Part shown: positions 8,693-16,106 of the stretch, in pieces
Position numbering within the stretch: the first letter of the stretch is position 1
Layout of the letters: every line of letters begins with the position of its first letter
Source of the DNA: Bacteroidota bacterium
GTDB lineage: Bacteria; Bacteroidota; Bacteroidia; Cytophagales; Cyclobacteriaceae
Direction of reading: 5' to 3'
Length of the DNA stretch: 49,851 bases
Assembly: GCA_018267195.1 (NCBI GenBank)
Contig: JAFDYY010000022.1
Location: 1-49,851, forward strand
Notes under the pieces: generated by a model
What the model was told of the DNA's origin: nothing
Seen by the model: the letters and a program-made list of their open reading frames with translations, nothing else
The model's database searches: none
Position numbers and translations under genes: made by a program

Positions 8693-10345
8693 ATGGCTCA
8701 GCTTTTCAATCCTTTCTCCTATCCCATCGAAAAAAAGTATTCTAAACCGGTAGCCTACTTCTCGATGGAATTTGCCCTCGACCAATCGCTGAAAATTTAT
8801 AGCGGAGGATTGGGTTTTTTGGCCGGCTCGCACATGCGCAGTGCGTACGAATTAAAACAGAATATGATTGGGATCGGCATTCTTTGGAAAAAAGGGTATT
8901 ACGACCAGGAACGAAATCAAGATCAAACCCTAAAAGTTACCTTTCGCGATAAGGATTATTTTTTTCTAACCGATACCAATATTGTTTTTCCCATTACCAT
9001 ACACGGAGCCAAGGTGTATGTAAAAGCCATGCTGCTGAAGCCGGACGTTTTCAAAACAGCACCGGTGTTTTTATTAACGACCGATATTCCGGAAAACGAT
9101 TACCTCGCCCAAACCATTACCCACCGGCTCTACGACCCCAACCAAACTACACGCATTGCTCAGTCTATTTTATTGGGGGCCGGTGGAGCCAAACTGCTCG
9201 ATATTTTAGAACGCCCCACCGACATCTACCATCTAAACGAAGGCCACGCTCTCCCGCTTTGTTTTTACCTGCTCGATAAATACAAAGATCTGGAAGAAGT
9301 TAAAAAGCGTGTTGTTTTTACTACCCACACGCCCGAGCTGGCCGGGAATGAAGAGCACAGTATGCCTTTGCTCGAAAGCATGAATTTCTTTAACGGCACT
9401 ACTGTAAAACAAGTAAACGAATTGCTGAAACCGGAACGCGGCACACTTAACTACACACTTGCAGCTTTGCGCATGGCCAAACGGGCCAATGGTGTTTCTC
9501 AATTACATGGCGAAGTGGCGCGCAAAATGTGGAATAAGAATGAGGGAATTTGTTCGATTGAAGCGATTACCAACGCGCAAAACAAAACATACTGGGTAGA
9601 TGAAGAGTTAGAGAATGCGTTTAATAAAGACAATGACAAAGCACTGGCCGAGCGCAAAAAAATATTGAAAAGCAAACTGTTTCGGATGGTGGCTAACCAA
9701 ACCGGAAAATGGTTTGACCCTCACGTATTAACTTTTGTATGGGCTCGGAGGTTTGCTGCCTACAAGCGGGCTAACCTTTTACTTCACGATTTCGATCGTT
9801 TTTTAAAATTGGTGAAAAATCAGGATTACCCCATTCAAATTATCTGGGCCGGCAAACCCTACCCCGAAGATTACGGAGCCATCAATATCTTTAATGAAAT
9901 TTACTGGAAAACCAAAGACCTGCCCAATTGCACGGTACTTACCGGGTATGAACTTTGGTTATCGGGCGTCCTAAAAAAAGGATCGGATGTGTGGCTCAAT
10001 AATCCACGGCTTTATCATGAAGCCTCGGGTACATCCGGCATGACGGCCGCTATGAACGGAAGCATCAACGTATCCATTCCAGACGGGTGGGTGCCCGAGT
10101 TTGCCAAACACGGAAAAAACAGTTTCCTCATTGCCACGGCCGATGACCAACTCCCCCCGGAAGAACGGGATCAGATTGAAGCCAAAAATTTGTATGATCT
10201 GTTGGAGAAGGAAATAATCCCCATGTATTATGACTCGCCCGCCAAATGGATAAAACTGATGAAGACCGCCATGAAAGAAGTAACGCCCCGGTTCGATTCC
10301 TCTCGCATGGCCGATGAGTACTATAAAAAAATGTATCTCGTGTAG
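8693..10345 (+). CDS. Alpha-glucan phosphorylase family (GT35), PLP lysine replaced
   Basis: This 550-residue protein belongs to the short bacterial alpha-glucan phosphorylase branch of GT35. Recognisable blocks are PVAYFSMEFALD, YSGGLGFLAGSH, YHLNEGHALPL, TTHTPELAGNEEH, FVWARRFAAYKRANLL and DVWLNNPRLYHEASGTSGM. In phosphorylases the residue after that last GM is the lysine that binds pyridoxal phosphate; here it is Thr (codon ACG at 10043, residue about 451). The protein therefore should not hold PLP as a Schiff base and may not phosphorolyse glucans. The start is the ATG at 8693; a TTG two codons upstream is less likely. It stands alone, with no glycogen synthase or branching enzyme beside it. 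Confidence 0.85.
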   Translation: MAQLFNPFSYPIEKKYSKPVAYFSMEFALDQSLKIYSGGLGFLAGSHMRSAYELKQNMIGIGILWKKGYYDQERNQDQTLKVTFRDKDYFFLTDTNIVFPITIHGAKVYVKAMLLKPDVFKTAPVFLLTTDIPENDYLAQTITHRLYDPNQTTRIAQSILLGAGGAKLLDILERPTDIYHLNEGHALPLCFYLLDKYKDLEEVKKRVVFTTHTPELAGNEEHSMPLLESMNFFNGTTVKQVNELLKPERGTLNYTLAALRMAKRANGVSQLHGEVARKMWNKNEGICSIEAITNAQNKTYWVDEELENAFNKDNDKALAERKKILKSKLFRMVANQTGKWFDPHVLTFVWARRFAAYKRANLLLHDFDRFLKLVKNQDYPIQIIWAGKPYPEDYGAINIFNEIYWKTKDLPNCTVLTGYELWLSGVLKKGSDVWLNNPRLYHEASGTSGMTAAMNGSINVSIPDGWVPEFAKHGKNSFLIATADDQLPPEERDQIEAKNLYDLLEKEIIPMYYDSPAKWIKLMKTAMKEVTPRFDSSRMADEYYKKMYLV

Positions 10346-10487
10346 AAATATCCTGCCTTACCTAAAAAAATTTATAGTCCAGCGGCAAGCCCAAAACCGT
10401 TAGCAGCGCACTAACTTGAAGCACCTCGACTGATTCCGGCCGGGAAATTCAATAAATTCAATTTTTTAGAGCCTTAAAAAATATTCG

Positions 10488-10532
10488 CAATAATATATTG
10501 TATTAAATCTTTATCGTAATATTGCAATATTA
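10488..10532 (+). promoter_or_regulatory. Probable ArsR operator and promoter
   Basis: A perfect 16-base palindrome, TAATATTGCAATATTA, occupies 10517-10532, ending 10 bases before the arsR start. A second, imperfect palindrome, CAATAATATATTG, lies at 10488-10500. The palindrome contains TAATATTG, one mismatch from the -7 consensus, so a bound ArsR dimer would cover the promoter. This fits known ArsR autoregulation, released by arsenite. Confidence 0.6.
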
Positions 10533-10542
10533 AATTAAACTT

Positions 10543-10875
10543 ATGGGGGCGACCAAGACGGAGCATTTCACTAACAAACAAAACGAAATGGCAATACTGG
10601 CCAAAGCATTAGGCCACCCGGCAAGGATTGCCATTGTGGAGTATCTGATAAAAGTGAACTCCTGCATTTGTGGCGATATCGTTAATGAACTGCCTCTAGC
10701 TCAGCCTACCGTTTCGCAGCATTTAAAAGAACTTAAAAATGCAGGATTGATAAAAGGAAGTATTGAGGGCAATGCGATTTGTTACTGCCTTGATGAAAAA
10801 GCCATTGAGAAACTTCAAAACTATTTCGGCCACATTTCAACCAAACTCACCGATAAAAAAACCAAGTGTTGTTAA
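10543..10875 (+). CDS. arsR: ArsR-family arsenic-responsive repressor
   Basis: This 110-residue winged-helix repressor has the family core ILAKALGHPARIAIVEYLI, the helix-turn-helix LPLAQPTVSQHLKELKNAGL and the wing IKGSIEGNAICYCL. A cysteine pair near the HTH (SCICGD) and a C-terminal KCC could bind As(III). In classic ArsR the sensor is CxCxxC in the alpha-3 helix; here the motif is CIC without the third cysteine nearby, so the binding site may use the C-terminal CC. It is followed 18 bases later by arsM and preceded by a palindromic operator. Confidence 0.9.
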   Translation: MGATKTEHFTNKQNEMAILAKALGHPARIAIVEYLIKVNSCICGDIVNELPLAQPTVSQHLKELKNAGLIKGSIEGNAICYCLDEKAIEKLQNYFGHISTKLTDKKTKCC

Positions 10876-10893
10876 ATTAAACTAAAATCGAAA

Positions 10894-11733
10894 ATGGAAA
10901 ATACAGAAAAACTAAAAGAAATAGTAAGGCAGAAATACAGTGAAATTGCCCTGCAAAACAAAGAAACAAATCAATCTTCTTGCTGCGGTTCCGGTTGTTG
11001 CTCCACCGAAGTGTATAACATTATGAGTGATGATTACACCACTATAGAAGGCTATAATCCGGATGCCGATTTAGGTTTGGGGTGTGGTTTGCCAACTCAG
11101 TTTGCAAAAATCAAAAAAGGAAATACCGTAATCGATTTAGGCAGCGGGGCAGGAAACGATTGCTTTGTTGCAAGAGCCGAGGCGGGTGAGGATGGTAAAG
11201 TGATGGGTATTGATTTTACACCGGCAATGATTGAAAAAGCAAGAGCCAATGCTCAAAAATTAGGCTTCTTCAACGTAGAATTTAGGCTTGGCGACATTGA
11301 AAATATTCCGGTTTCGGCAAACATGGCTGATGTCATTGTAAGTAATTGTGTCTTAAACCTTGTGCCCAACAAAGACAACGTATTCAAAGAAATATTTCGT
11401 GTTTTAAAACCGGGCGGACACTTTAGCATTTCGGACGTTGTATTAATTGGCCATCTTCCCGAAGCCTTACGCAAGGACGCAGAAATGTATGCCGGTTGTG
11501 TGGCGGGTGCTATTCAAAAGCAAGTTTACTTGGAGCTAATCAAGGCAAACGGATTTAGCAACGTAACCATTCAAAAAGAAAAAGCAATTAATATTCCGGA
11601 CGACATTTTAAAAAATTATTTGAACGAGGAAGAATTAAACAGTTTTAAAAAAGGTAACACAGGAATATTTAGCATTACAGTATATGCAGAAAAATCTAAA
11701 TCTTGCGGCTGCGGAACAGATTGCTGCCATTAA
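10894..11733 (+). CDS. arsM: Arsenite S-adenosylmethionine methyltransferase
   Basis: ArsM methylates As(III) stepwise to less retained or volatile methylarsenicals in the cytoplasm. The SAM site is VIDLGSGAGNDCFVA, followed by DFTPAMIEKA. The As-binding cysteines expected of the family are present: the N-terminal CCGSGCC cluster, the LGLGCG loop, the VSNCVLNL cysteine and the YAGCVAGA cysteine. The 279-residue length is typical, and it ends in a cysteine-rich CGCGTDCCH tail. It directly follows arsR, so it is under the same control. Confidence 0.93.
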   Translation: MENTEKLKEIVRQKYSEIALQNKETNQSSCCGSGCCSTEVYNIMSDDYTTIEGYNPDADLGLGCGLPTQFAKIKKGNTVIDLGSGAGNDCFVARAEAGEDGKVMGIDFTPAMIEKARANAQKLGFFNVEFRLGDIENIPVSANMADVIVSNCVLNLVPNKDNVFKEIFRVLKPGGHFSISDVVLIGHLPEALRKDAEMYAGCVAGAIQKQVYLELIKANGFSNVTIQKEKAINIPDDILKNYLNEEELNSFKKGNTGIFSITVYAEKSKSCGCGTDCCH

Positions 11734-12038
11734 ATCGTATTTAAAAAAATATCGCAAAGCTATTATTGTAACCCCATCCGTAATTGTGTGGCAACTCATC
11801 TTTGGCTTTGACCCAAAGTTTTGCATCATCAATATTATTTGGTTATTCGTTTCAACTATTGTGCTGCTATTGTACTTTAGTGCTAATAATCCGCCACTTC
11901 GGCAATACCCAAAACGATGGTCGCCAAAGTCATTCCCTTCGGTCATTTAACTTTGACCCCTAATCTCGGCACTGCATAAACACCAATAGTTGTGCGTAAT
12001 ACAAAACCTTGCTTTAATAATTTAACCAACCTAAAACA
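11734..12038. other. Gap between arsM and lipocalin-like gene
   Basis: This 305-base stretch holds no gene I can support. A plus-strand frame from inside arsM stays open to 11950 and would encode a hydrophobic 88-residue peptide, and a minus-strand frame is open over the same bases; neither has a recognisable start context or motif. The right end carries one arm of the inverted repeat (11984-11998) that brackets the next gene. It may be a remnant of a lost ars gene. Confidence 0.5.
11984..11998. repeat. Left arm of inverted repeat around lipocalin gene
   Basis: CAATAGTTGTGCGTA here is the reverse complement, with one inserted base, of TACGCACAACATTG at 12569-12582. The two arms lie on either side of the lipocalin-like gene. 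Confidence 0.6.
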
Positions 12039-12548
12039 ATGAATATTTTAAAATCAGGATTCGGAATATTAATCTTCTTGGCAATTTATAGTTGCAAGAG
12101 TAAGGATAATAAGTTAAGTGACAAGTTTAATGGCATGTGGCGACTGGACAAAATTGAAGCATTTGACAGTTCAGCAAATACCTGGTCTGACGACACCACC
12201 AGAATCGGCTGGAATGGATATATACTTTATGATGGACATGGACACATGGGGGTTCATTTGACACCGAAAGGGTATAAGGAATTCAACACAAATAAAAATA
12301 TTGACAGCTTAAATCATGAGGACTTAGTTGCGTTAACTAAGTTTTATAAATCAAATTTTGTTTATTTCTCAGACTACATTCTTACTGACAGCGCTATTGA
12401 ACATAAACGACTTTCAGCGACAGAGCCTCAGAATTGGGGAACGTCATTAACACGAAATTTTGAATTTAGAAAGGACACCTTAATCTTGACTGCACATGAA
12501 AAAGTTGCAGGGCAAAAATTAAGACTTCGTTGGATTAAATTAAAATGA
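12039..12548 (+). CDS. Lipocalin-like lipoprotein
   Basis: This 169-residue protein has a lipoprotein signal peptide (MNILKSGFGILIFLAIYSCKSK, cysteine about residue 19). The mature part starts with DKFNGMWRLDKIEAFDS and continues GYILYDGHGHMGVHLTPKGY, then FRKDTLILTAHEK, which is the layout of the lipocalin-like domain found in many small Bacteroidota lipoproteins. Ligand and role are unknown. It interrupts the arsenic gene set, is flanked by an inverted repeat, and has long AT-rich margins, so it looks like an inserted single-gene unit. It is probably on the cell surface or in the periplasm. Confidence 0.75.
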   Translation: MNILKSGFGILIFLAIYSCKSKDNKLSDKFNGMWRLDKIEAFDSSANTWSDDTTRIGWNGYILYDGHGHMGVHLTPKGYKEFNTNKNIDSLNHEDLVALTKFYKSNFVYFSDYILTDSAIEHKRLSATEPQNWGTSLTRNFEFRKDTLILTAHEKVAGQKLRLRWIKLK

Positions 12549-12568
12549 GTAACATAGTCGATATGCAC

Positions 12569-12582
12569 TACGCACAACATTG
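12569..12582. repeat. Right arm of inverted repeat around lipocalin gene
   Basis: TACGCACAACATTG pairs with the arm at 11984-11998 (10 bases perfect, 14 with a one-base indel). It is the left boundary of the structured segment that runs to 12756. Confidence 0.6.
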
Positions 12583-12596
12583 TATTGCCATTATGG

Positions 12597-12756
12597 CGGC
12601 TGACGGAACGTGCCAGCAGCAGCAAGAAATCAGCTATGATTCCAGCTTGACGTTATAAATTTAGCGACAGAATAAATCATCGACTTTTGTATCTTTAATC
12701 AGCAACAGTTCCCGGCTGACGGATCATGGAATTCCGCCACAACGTCAATGCTGGAA
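12597..12756. repeat. Structured repeat segment before arsC
   Basis: The segment contains an 11-base direct repeat, CGGCTGACGGA, at 12597-12607 and 12713-12723, and an imperfect inverted repeat: TTCCAGCTTGACGTT at 12640-12654 against AACGTCAATGCTGGAA at 12741-12756 (one-base indel). The second inverted arm overlaps the in-frame ATG upstream of arsC. No transposase is present. The layout suggests a recombination site, cassette boundary or small non-autonomous element; which of these is not decided. Confidence 0.5.
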
Positions 12757-12783
12757 CATTCGCAAACACAAATAAAAGATATC

Positions 12784-13200
12784 GTGAGTAAAAAAATATT
12801 AGTGCTTTGTACAGGCAATAGTTGCAGAAGCCAAATGGCAGAAGGTTACTTGCGTTACTTTGCAAACAACAAAGCAGAAATTTACAGCGCAGGTATTGAA
12901 ACACATGGCGTAAATCCGAGGGCCGTTGCCACCATGCAAGAAGATGGTATAGACATTTCAAAACATACCTCAAATAATATTGACGAGTATAAAGACATTA
13001 ATTTTGACTTTGTAATAACAGTTTGCGACAATGCCAAAGAACGCTGCCCGTTCTTTCCCACCAAAGCAAAAAAGTTTCATTACAATTTTCCCGATCCCGC
13101 CAAAGCAGCAGGGGCCGAGGCAGAAATTACACAACAATTTCGTAACGTAAGGCAACTTATAAAGGAGTACTGCAAACAGTTTGTAGCCGAGAATTTATAA
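12784..13200 (+). CDS. arsC: Arsenate reductase, LMW-phosphatase type
   Basis: This thioredoxin-linked ArsC (138 residues) reduces arsenate to arsenite in the cytoplasm. It has the P-loop CTGNSCR at the N-terminus, the second and third redox cysteines in CDNAKERCP, and the catalytic Asp in the FPDPAKA loop. Translation probably starts at GTG 12784 (MSKKILVLCTGN), as family members begin there. The frame is open to an ATG at 12748, but those extra 12 codons lie in the repeat segment and read as non-coding. With arsR and arsM 1-2 kb upstream it belongs to the arsenic genes, although an unrelated gene now separates them. Confidence 0.9.
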   Translation: MSKKILVLCTGNSCRSQMAEGYLRYFANNKAEIYSAGIETHGVNPRAVATMQEDGIDISKHTSNNIDEYKDINFDFVITVCDNAKERCPFFPTKAKKFHYNFPDPAKAAGAEAEITQQFRNVRQLIKEYCKQFVAENL

Positions 13201-13435
13201 TGCCGCGGGATGAAGAAAGGCGCTAACTCTCTACAAATTGACCATGATTTTGGTCTCTATTTAGACAACTATCTTCAACCAAGTTTGGGTAAAAGAAAAA
13301 TTAACGGAGGGAATTGAACACCGTACCATTTGTGCTTCAATAAATTTTAGTAATAAATTTGCTCCGGTAGCTCTATCAGAATACGCTAGCACGTACAACT
13401 GTCAATCCTAAAAATAGATTTATAAAAATTTTACA
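13201..13435. other. Gap after arsC with a possible gene remnant
   Basis: No full gene is seen. A 35-codon frame opens at ATG 13210 (MKKGANSLQIDHDFG) and stops at 13317; it reads like a fragment of a coding region but I cannot name it. An arsenite efflux gene (acr3 or arsB), often found after arsC, is absent here. Confidence 0.4.
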
Positions 13436-14530
13436 ATGCTTCTCCTGCTTTTCATTTTGTTGCTGATAGCCTTTGGTGTGGCCACCTTCTTTCAACAAAA
13501 AAAATTTGGGAAAAACCCGACCGGCCAACGAAAAGACCGAATCAACCAGTCGCTCAATTTTAAAAATAGTTCTTTTCAAAACATAACTGAATCGCCTGTT
13601 CTTCTGCCGGGAAGTTTTAGCAAAATGGTTAGGCAACTGTTTTCTAAACCGGCTTCCACCAAACCGCCTCAGCCTTTGCCTTCCGTAAAATTTGATTTTA
13701 AAAAAGATTCCTTAAAAAATCCAGTCGTTATTTGGTTCGGGCATTCTTCTTACCTGATCTTGTTTAACGGGTATCGTATTTTGGTTGACCCGGTAATGCA
13801 AGGCAACGCTTCTCCGGTTTCATTTTTCGGAAAACCTTTTGCCGGATCCGATGTATATTCTCTCGATGATCTTCCCCCAATAGATTTGGTCATAATTACC
13901 CATGATCATTACGACCATCTGCATTACGAAAGCATTAAACACCTGGCCACAACAGCCGGTCAATTTTGCACTTCGCTTGGGGTGGGGGCACATCTGGAAC
14001 ATTGGGGGGTTCCTTCCGAAAGAATAATCGAATTAGATTGGCATGAGACTAAAACATACCGGGATGATATTATTTTAACAGCCGCTCCGGCCCGGCATTT
14101 TTCAGGGCGCACATTTAAACGAGGCCAAACGCTGTGGAGTGCTTTTATTTTGCAATGGCAAGGCTATCGGTTATTTCTTGGAGGCGATTCAGGTTATGGT
14201 GATCACTTTAAAGAAATAGGCGAGCGATCTGGCCCTTTTGATCTGGCTATTTTAGAATGTGGTCAATACGGAAACAATTGGCCCTACATCCACATGATGC
14301 CTGAGCAAACCGTGCAGGCAGCTCAAGACTTACGCGCCAAGGTGCTAATGCCTGTACATTGGGCAAAATTTGAATTATCGGCCCATCCATGGAATGAACC
14401 TATTATAGAGGTAACAAAAAAAGCCAGTGAAACCGGTTTATTTATTACTACCCCCCTGATTGGCGAAGCTGTAATAATCGGGTCGGTTTACCCGCAGAAA
14501 ACCTGGTGGGATGAAGTTACTCTTCGCTGA
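13436..14530 (+). CDS. NAPE-PLD-like metallo-beta-lactamase hydrolase
   Basis: This 364-residue protein begins with one membrane segment (MLLLLFILLLIAFGVATFF), then a metallo-beta-lactamase fold. The metal ligands are in THDHYDHLHYE, RHFSGRTF, GGDSGYGDHF and MPVHWAKFEL. The pattern FKEIGERSGPFDLAILECGQYG and the later PEQTVQAAQDL match N-acyl-phosphatidylethanolamine phospholipase D (NAPE-PLD) and its bacterial relatives. An action on a membrane phospholipid headgroup is inferred from that similarity and the N-terminal anchor. The 3' end overlaps the convergent cadherin-like gene by 14 bases. Confidence 0.82.
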   Translation: MLLLLFILLLIAFGVATFFQQKKFGKNPTGQRKDRINQSLNFKNSSFQNITESPVLLPGSFSKMVRQLFSKPASTKPPQPLPSVKFDFKKDSLKNPVVIWFGHSSYLILFNGYRILVDPVMQGNASPVSFFGKPFAGSDVYSLDDLPPIDLVIITHDHYDHLHYESIKHLATTAGQFCTSLGVGAHLEHWGVPSERIIELDWHETKTYRDDIILTAAPARHFSGRTFKRGQTLWSAFILQWQGYRLFLGGDSGYGDHFKEIGERSGPFDLAILECGQYGNNWPYIHMMPEQTVQAAQDLRAKVLMPVHWAKFELSAHPWNEPIIEVTKKASETGLFITTPLIGEAVIIGSVYPQKTWWDEVTLR

Positions 14531-16043
14531 AATCGGAAAATGTTTTTTTAATTTCTTTGTTGCTATACTTGGCGTTTAGCGAATAGGAAGCATCTAACTC
14601 TAACGTGGCCAGCTTCTGATGGTTGATAATGGGCACAAACTTATCGCGGTCGTTATCAAACTCTACCGATCTGCGGTTGGATTTCAGGGCGTATTTCCGG
14701 GCAAAAATTTCACCTTCCAGTTGCAGTTGGTTTCTGATTTCGGTCTCGGTTTTGAGCAGCTCCAATATATCATTTTTAGATTTACCCATCACTTCAGCCG
14801 CCTCCAGTGTGCCGATGGTAGCCGTAGTAGAGCCGCCAATAACCGTAATGGGCTTAATGGCGGAAGGGTTGGTAACCAAGGCCGATGAAATAGCCGTACT
14901 CGCACCAATAGAAGCTCCGAAAATAGAACGGTTCTTTTTTCCTTTCTTAGCCTGGTGGTAGGCGCGCTCCAGCAATTTATGTTTTTCGTTAAGTTGTTCA
15001 ATCAGTGCCTTGGCCTGCACCAGCGTAGCCCGGTATTTCAGGTAAAGGAATTTGTCTTTCTCTTCTAAATTTTCGGTATCATTCACTTTTACTTTTACTT
15101 TTCGCTGTACCCGGTTATTCGACTTATCCAGTGCAAAAAAAACAAGTTCTACCGTTTTTGTTTTCTCCGAGTCATCGGTAAACAAATAGCCGGGCGACCA
15201 GGTAAATTCATATTGTACGTTAGTATTTTCTTTAAGACTTGTTTTGGGTACCCGCTCGTCAGACGAAAGAAAACCGGCCGTCATTACATCTTCATCACCA
15301 TTCGGGTCTGAGATATAAATTTTGAAGTTGATGCGTTCGTTTTCTTTGATGGTAAAGACCGAATCGCCCGGCACCAATAGCAACTCGGGCGGCAAATCCT
15401 GCTGGGTGGCCATCACTTTCAGTTTGCCCACCGCCTCTGCCTTTTCGGGCTGATCCTGCACGGTAAATTCTACCGTAAGCGGATTATTTTTAAGGCCTGT
15501 AAATTGGTTGCGCGAGGGAGTCCATGAAATAACTCCGGAAGATGAGATCGTCATTCCTTCGGGCAACTGAGCCGGTGAAATTTTAAATACCAACGGATCG
15601 CCATCCGGATCGTGTACATAATCAGACGGTATCTGGTATCGGTTCGCGGCCGATTGTTTTACATAAAATATGGGGAGCTCATTTACTTCGGGTGGGCGGT
15701 TTTGATGCAAAGCAATAATTGTAATCGGGGCATTTACTTTGCGGCCATCTCTCCATTCGGCCTGAAATATTAAATTAATTTCTTTTTGCTTCTCTAAGCG
15801 ATCTACCAATTCGTAGGAGGGTGTCCATGAAAAATTTCCGAGTGTATCAAACTGAATAGTAAGCCCGTTGTTTCCCTGAATAGAAAACCGGGGATTGACC
15901 GGGTCATTTGTTTTTACCTGAAAGGAAAGTGTTTGTCCTTCCTTCACACTATTCCAGTTTTCAGCCGTAGGAAAAACCAGTTGCTGGCCGTACATCAACT
16001 TTGCCAAGAAGATAAAAAAAATAAGTGAAAACTTAACTTTCAT
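14517..16043 (-). CDS. Secreted cadherin/Ig-like repeat protein
   Basis: This 508-residue protein carries a Sec signal peptide (MKVKFSLIFFIFLAKLMYGQ). Three or so beta-sandwich repeats of cadherin-like/putative-Ig type follow, each marked by FSWTPS, ISWTPS or FTWSPG and by DPDGDP or DPNGDE calcium-type loops. After about residue 330 comes a charged coiled-coil (KALIEQLNEKHKLLERAYHQAK), a small-residue-rich hydrophobic patch (FGASIGASTAIS and IGGSTTATIGTLEAAEVMG), a second helical part and a polar tail. The glycine-rich patch could be a membrane-inserting or packing segment. I do not recognise a named family for the whole. It ends opposite the NAPE-PLD-like gene. Confidence 0.75.
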   Translation of the reverse strand: MKVKFSLIFFIFLAKLMYGQQLVFPTAENWNSVKEGQTLSFQVKTNDPVNPRFSIQGNNGLTIQFDTLGNFSWTPSYELVDRLEKQKEINLIFQAEWRDGRKVNAPITIIALHQNRPPEVNELPIFYVKQSAANRYQIPSDYVHDPDGDPLVFKISPAQLPEGMTISSSGVISWTPSRNQFTGLKNNPLTVEFTVQDQPEKAEAVGKLKVMATQQDLPPELLLVPGDSVFTIKENERINFKIYISDPNGDEDVMTAGFLSSDERVPKTSLKENTNVQYEFTWSPGYLFTDDSEKTKTVELVFFALDKSNNRVQRKVKVKVNDTENLEEKDKFLYLKYRATLVQAKALIEQLNEKHKLLERAYHQAKKGKKNRSIFGASIGASTAISSALVTNPSAIKPITVIGGSTTATIGTLEAAEVMGKSKNDILELLKTETEIRNQLQLEGEIFARKYALKSNRRSVEFDNDRDKFVPIINHQKLATLELDASYSLNAKYSNKEIKKTFSDFSEE

Positions 16044-16106
16044 GGTGCCGGCTTATAAATTTGAATTGGCAAAGGTAAGAGTTTAAGTATTTTTTGAAAC
16101 TCCTTT

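Noticed and set aside
10346..10487. Small RNA or gene after the GT35 gene
   Set aside because: A short GTTAG/CTAAC stem is visible but there is no T run and no coding frame, so nothing was called.
11684..11950. Possible 88-residue hydrophobic peptide after arsM
   Set aside because: Its start is inside arsM, it has no family resemblance, and a minus-strand frame is equally open here. I describe the region as a gap.
11984..12756. Integron attC site
   Set aside because: The repeat ends do not match the RYYYAAC and GTTRRRY core sites and no integrase is seen, so I call only repeats.
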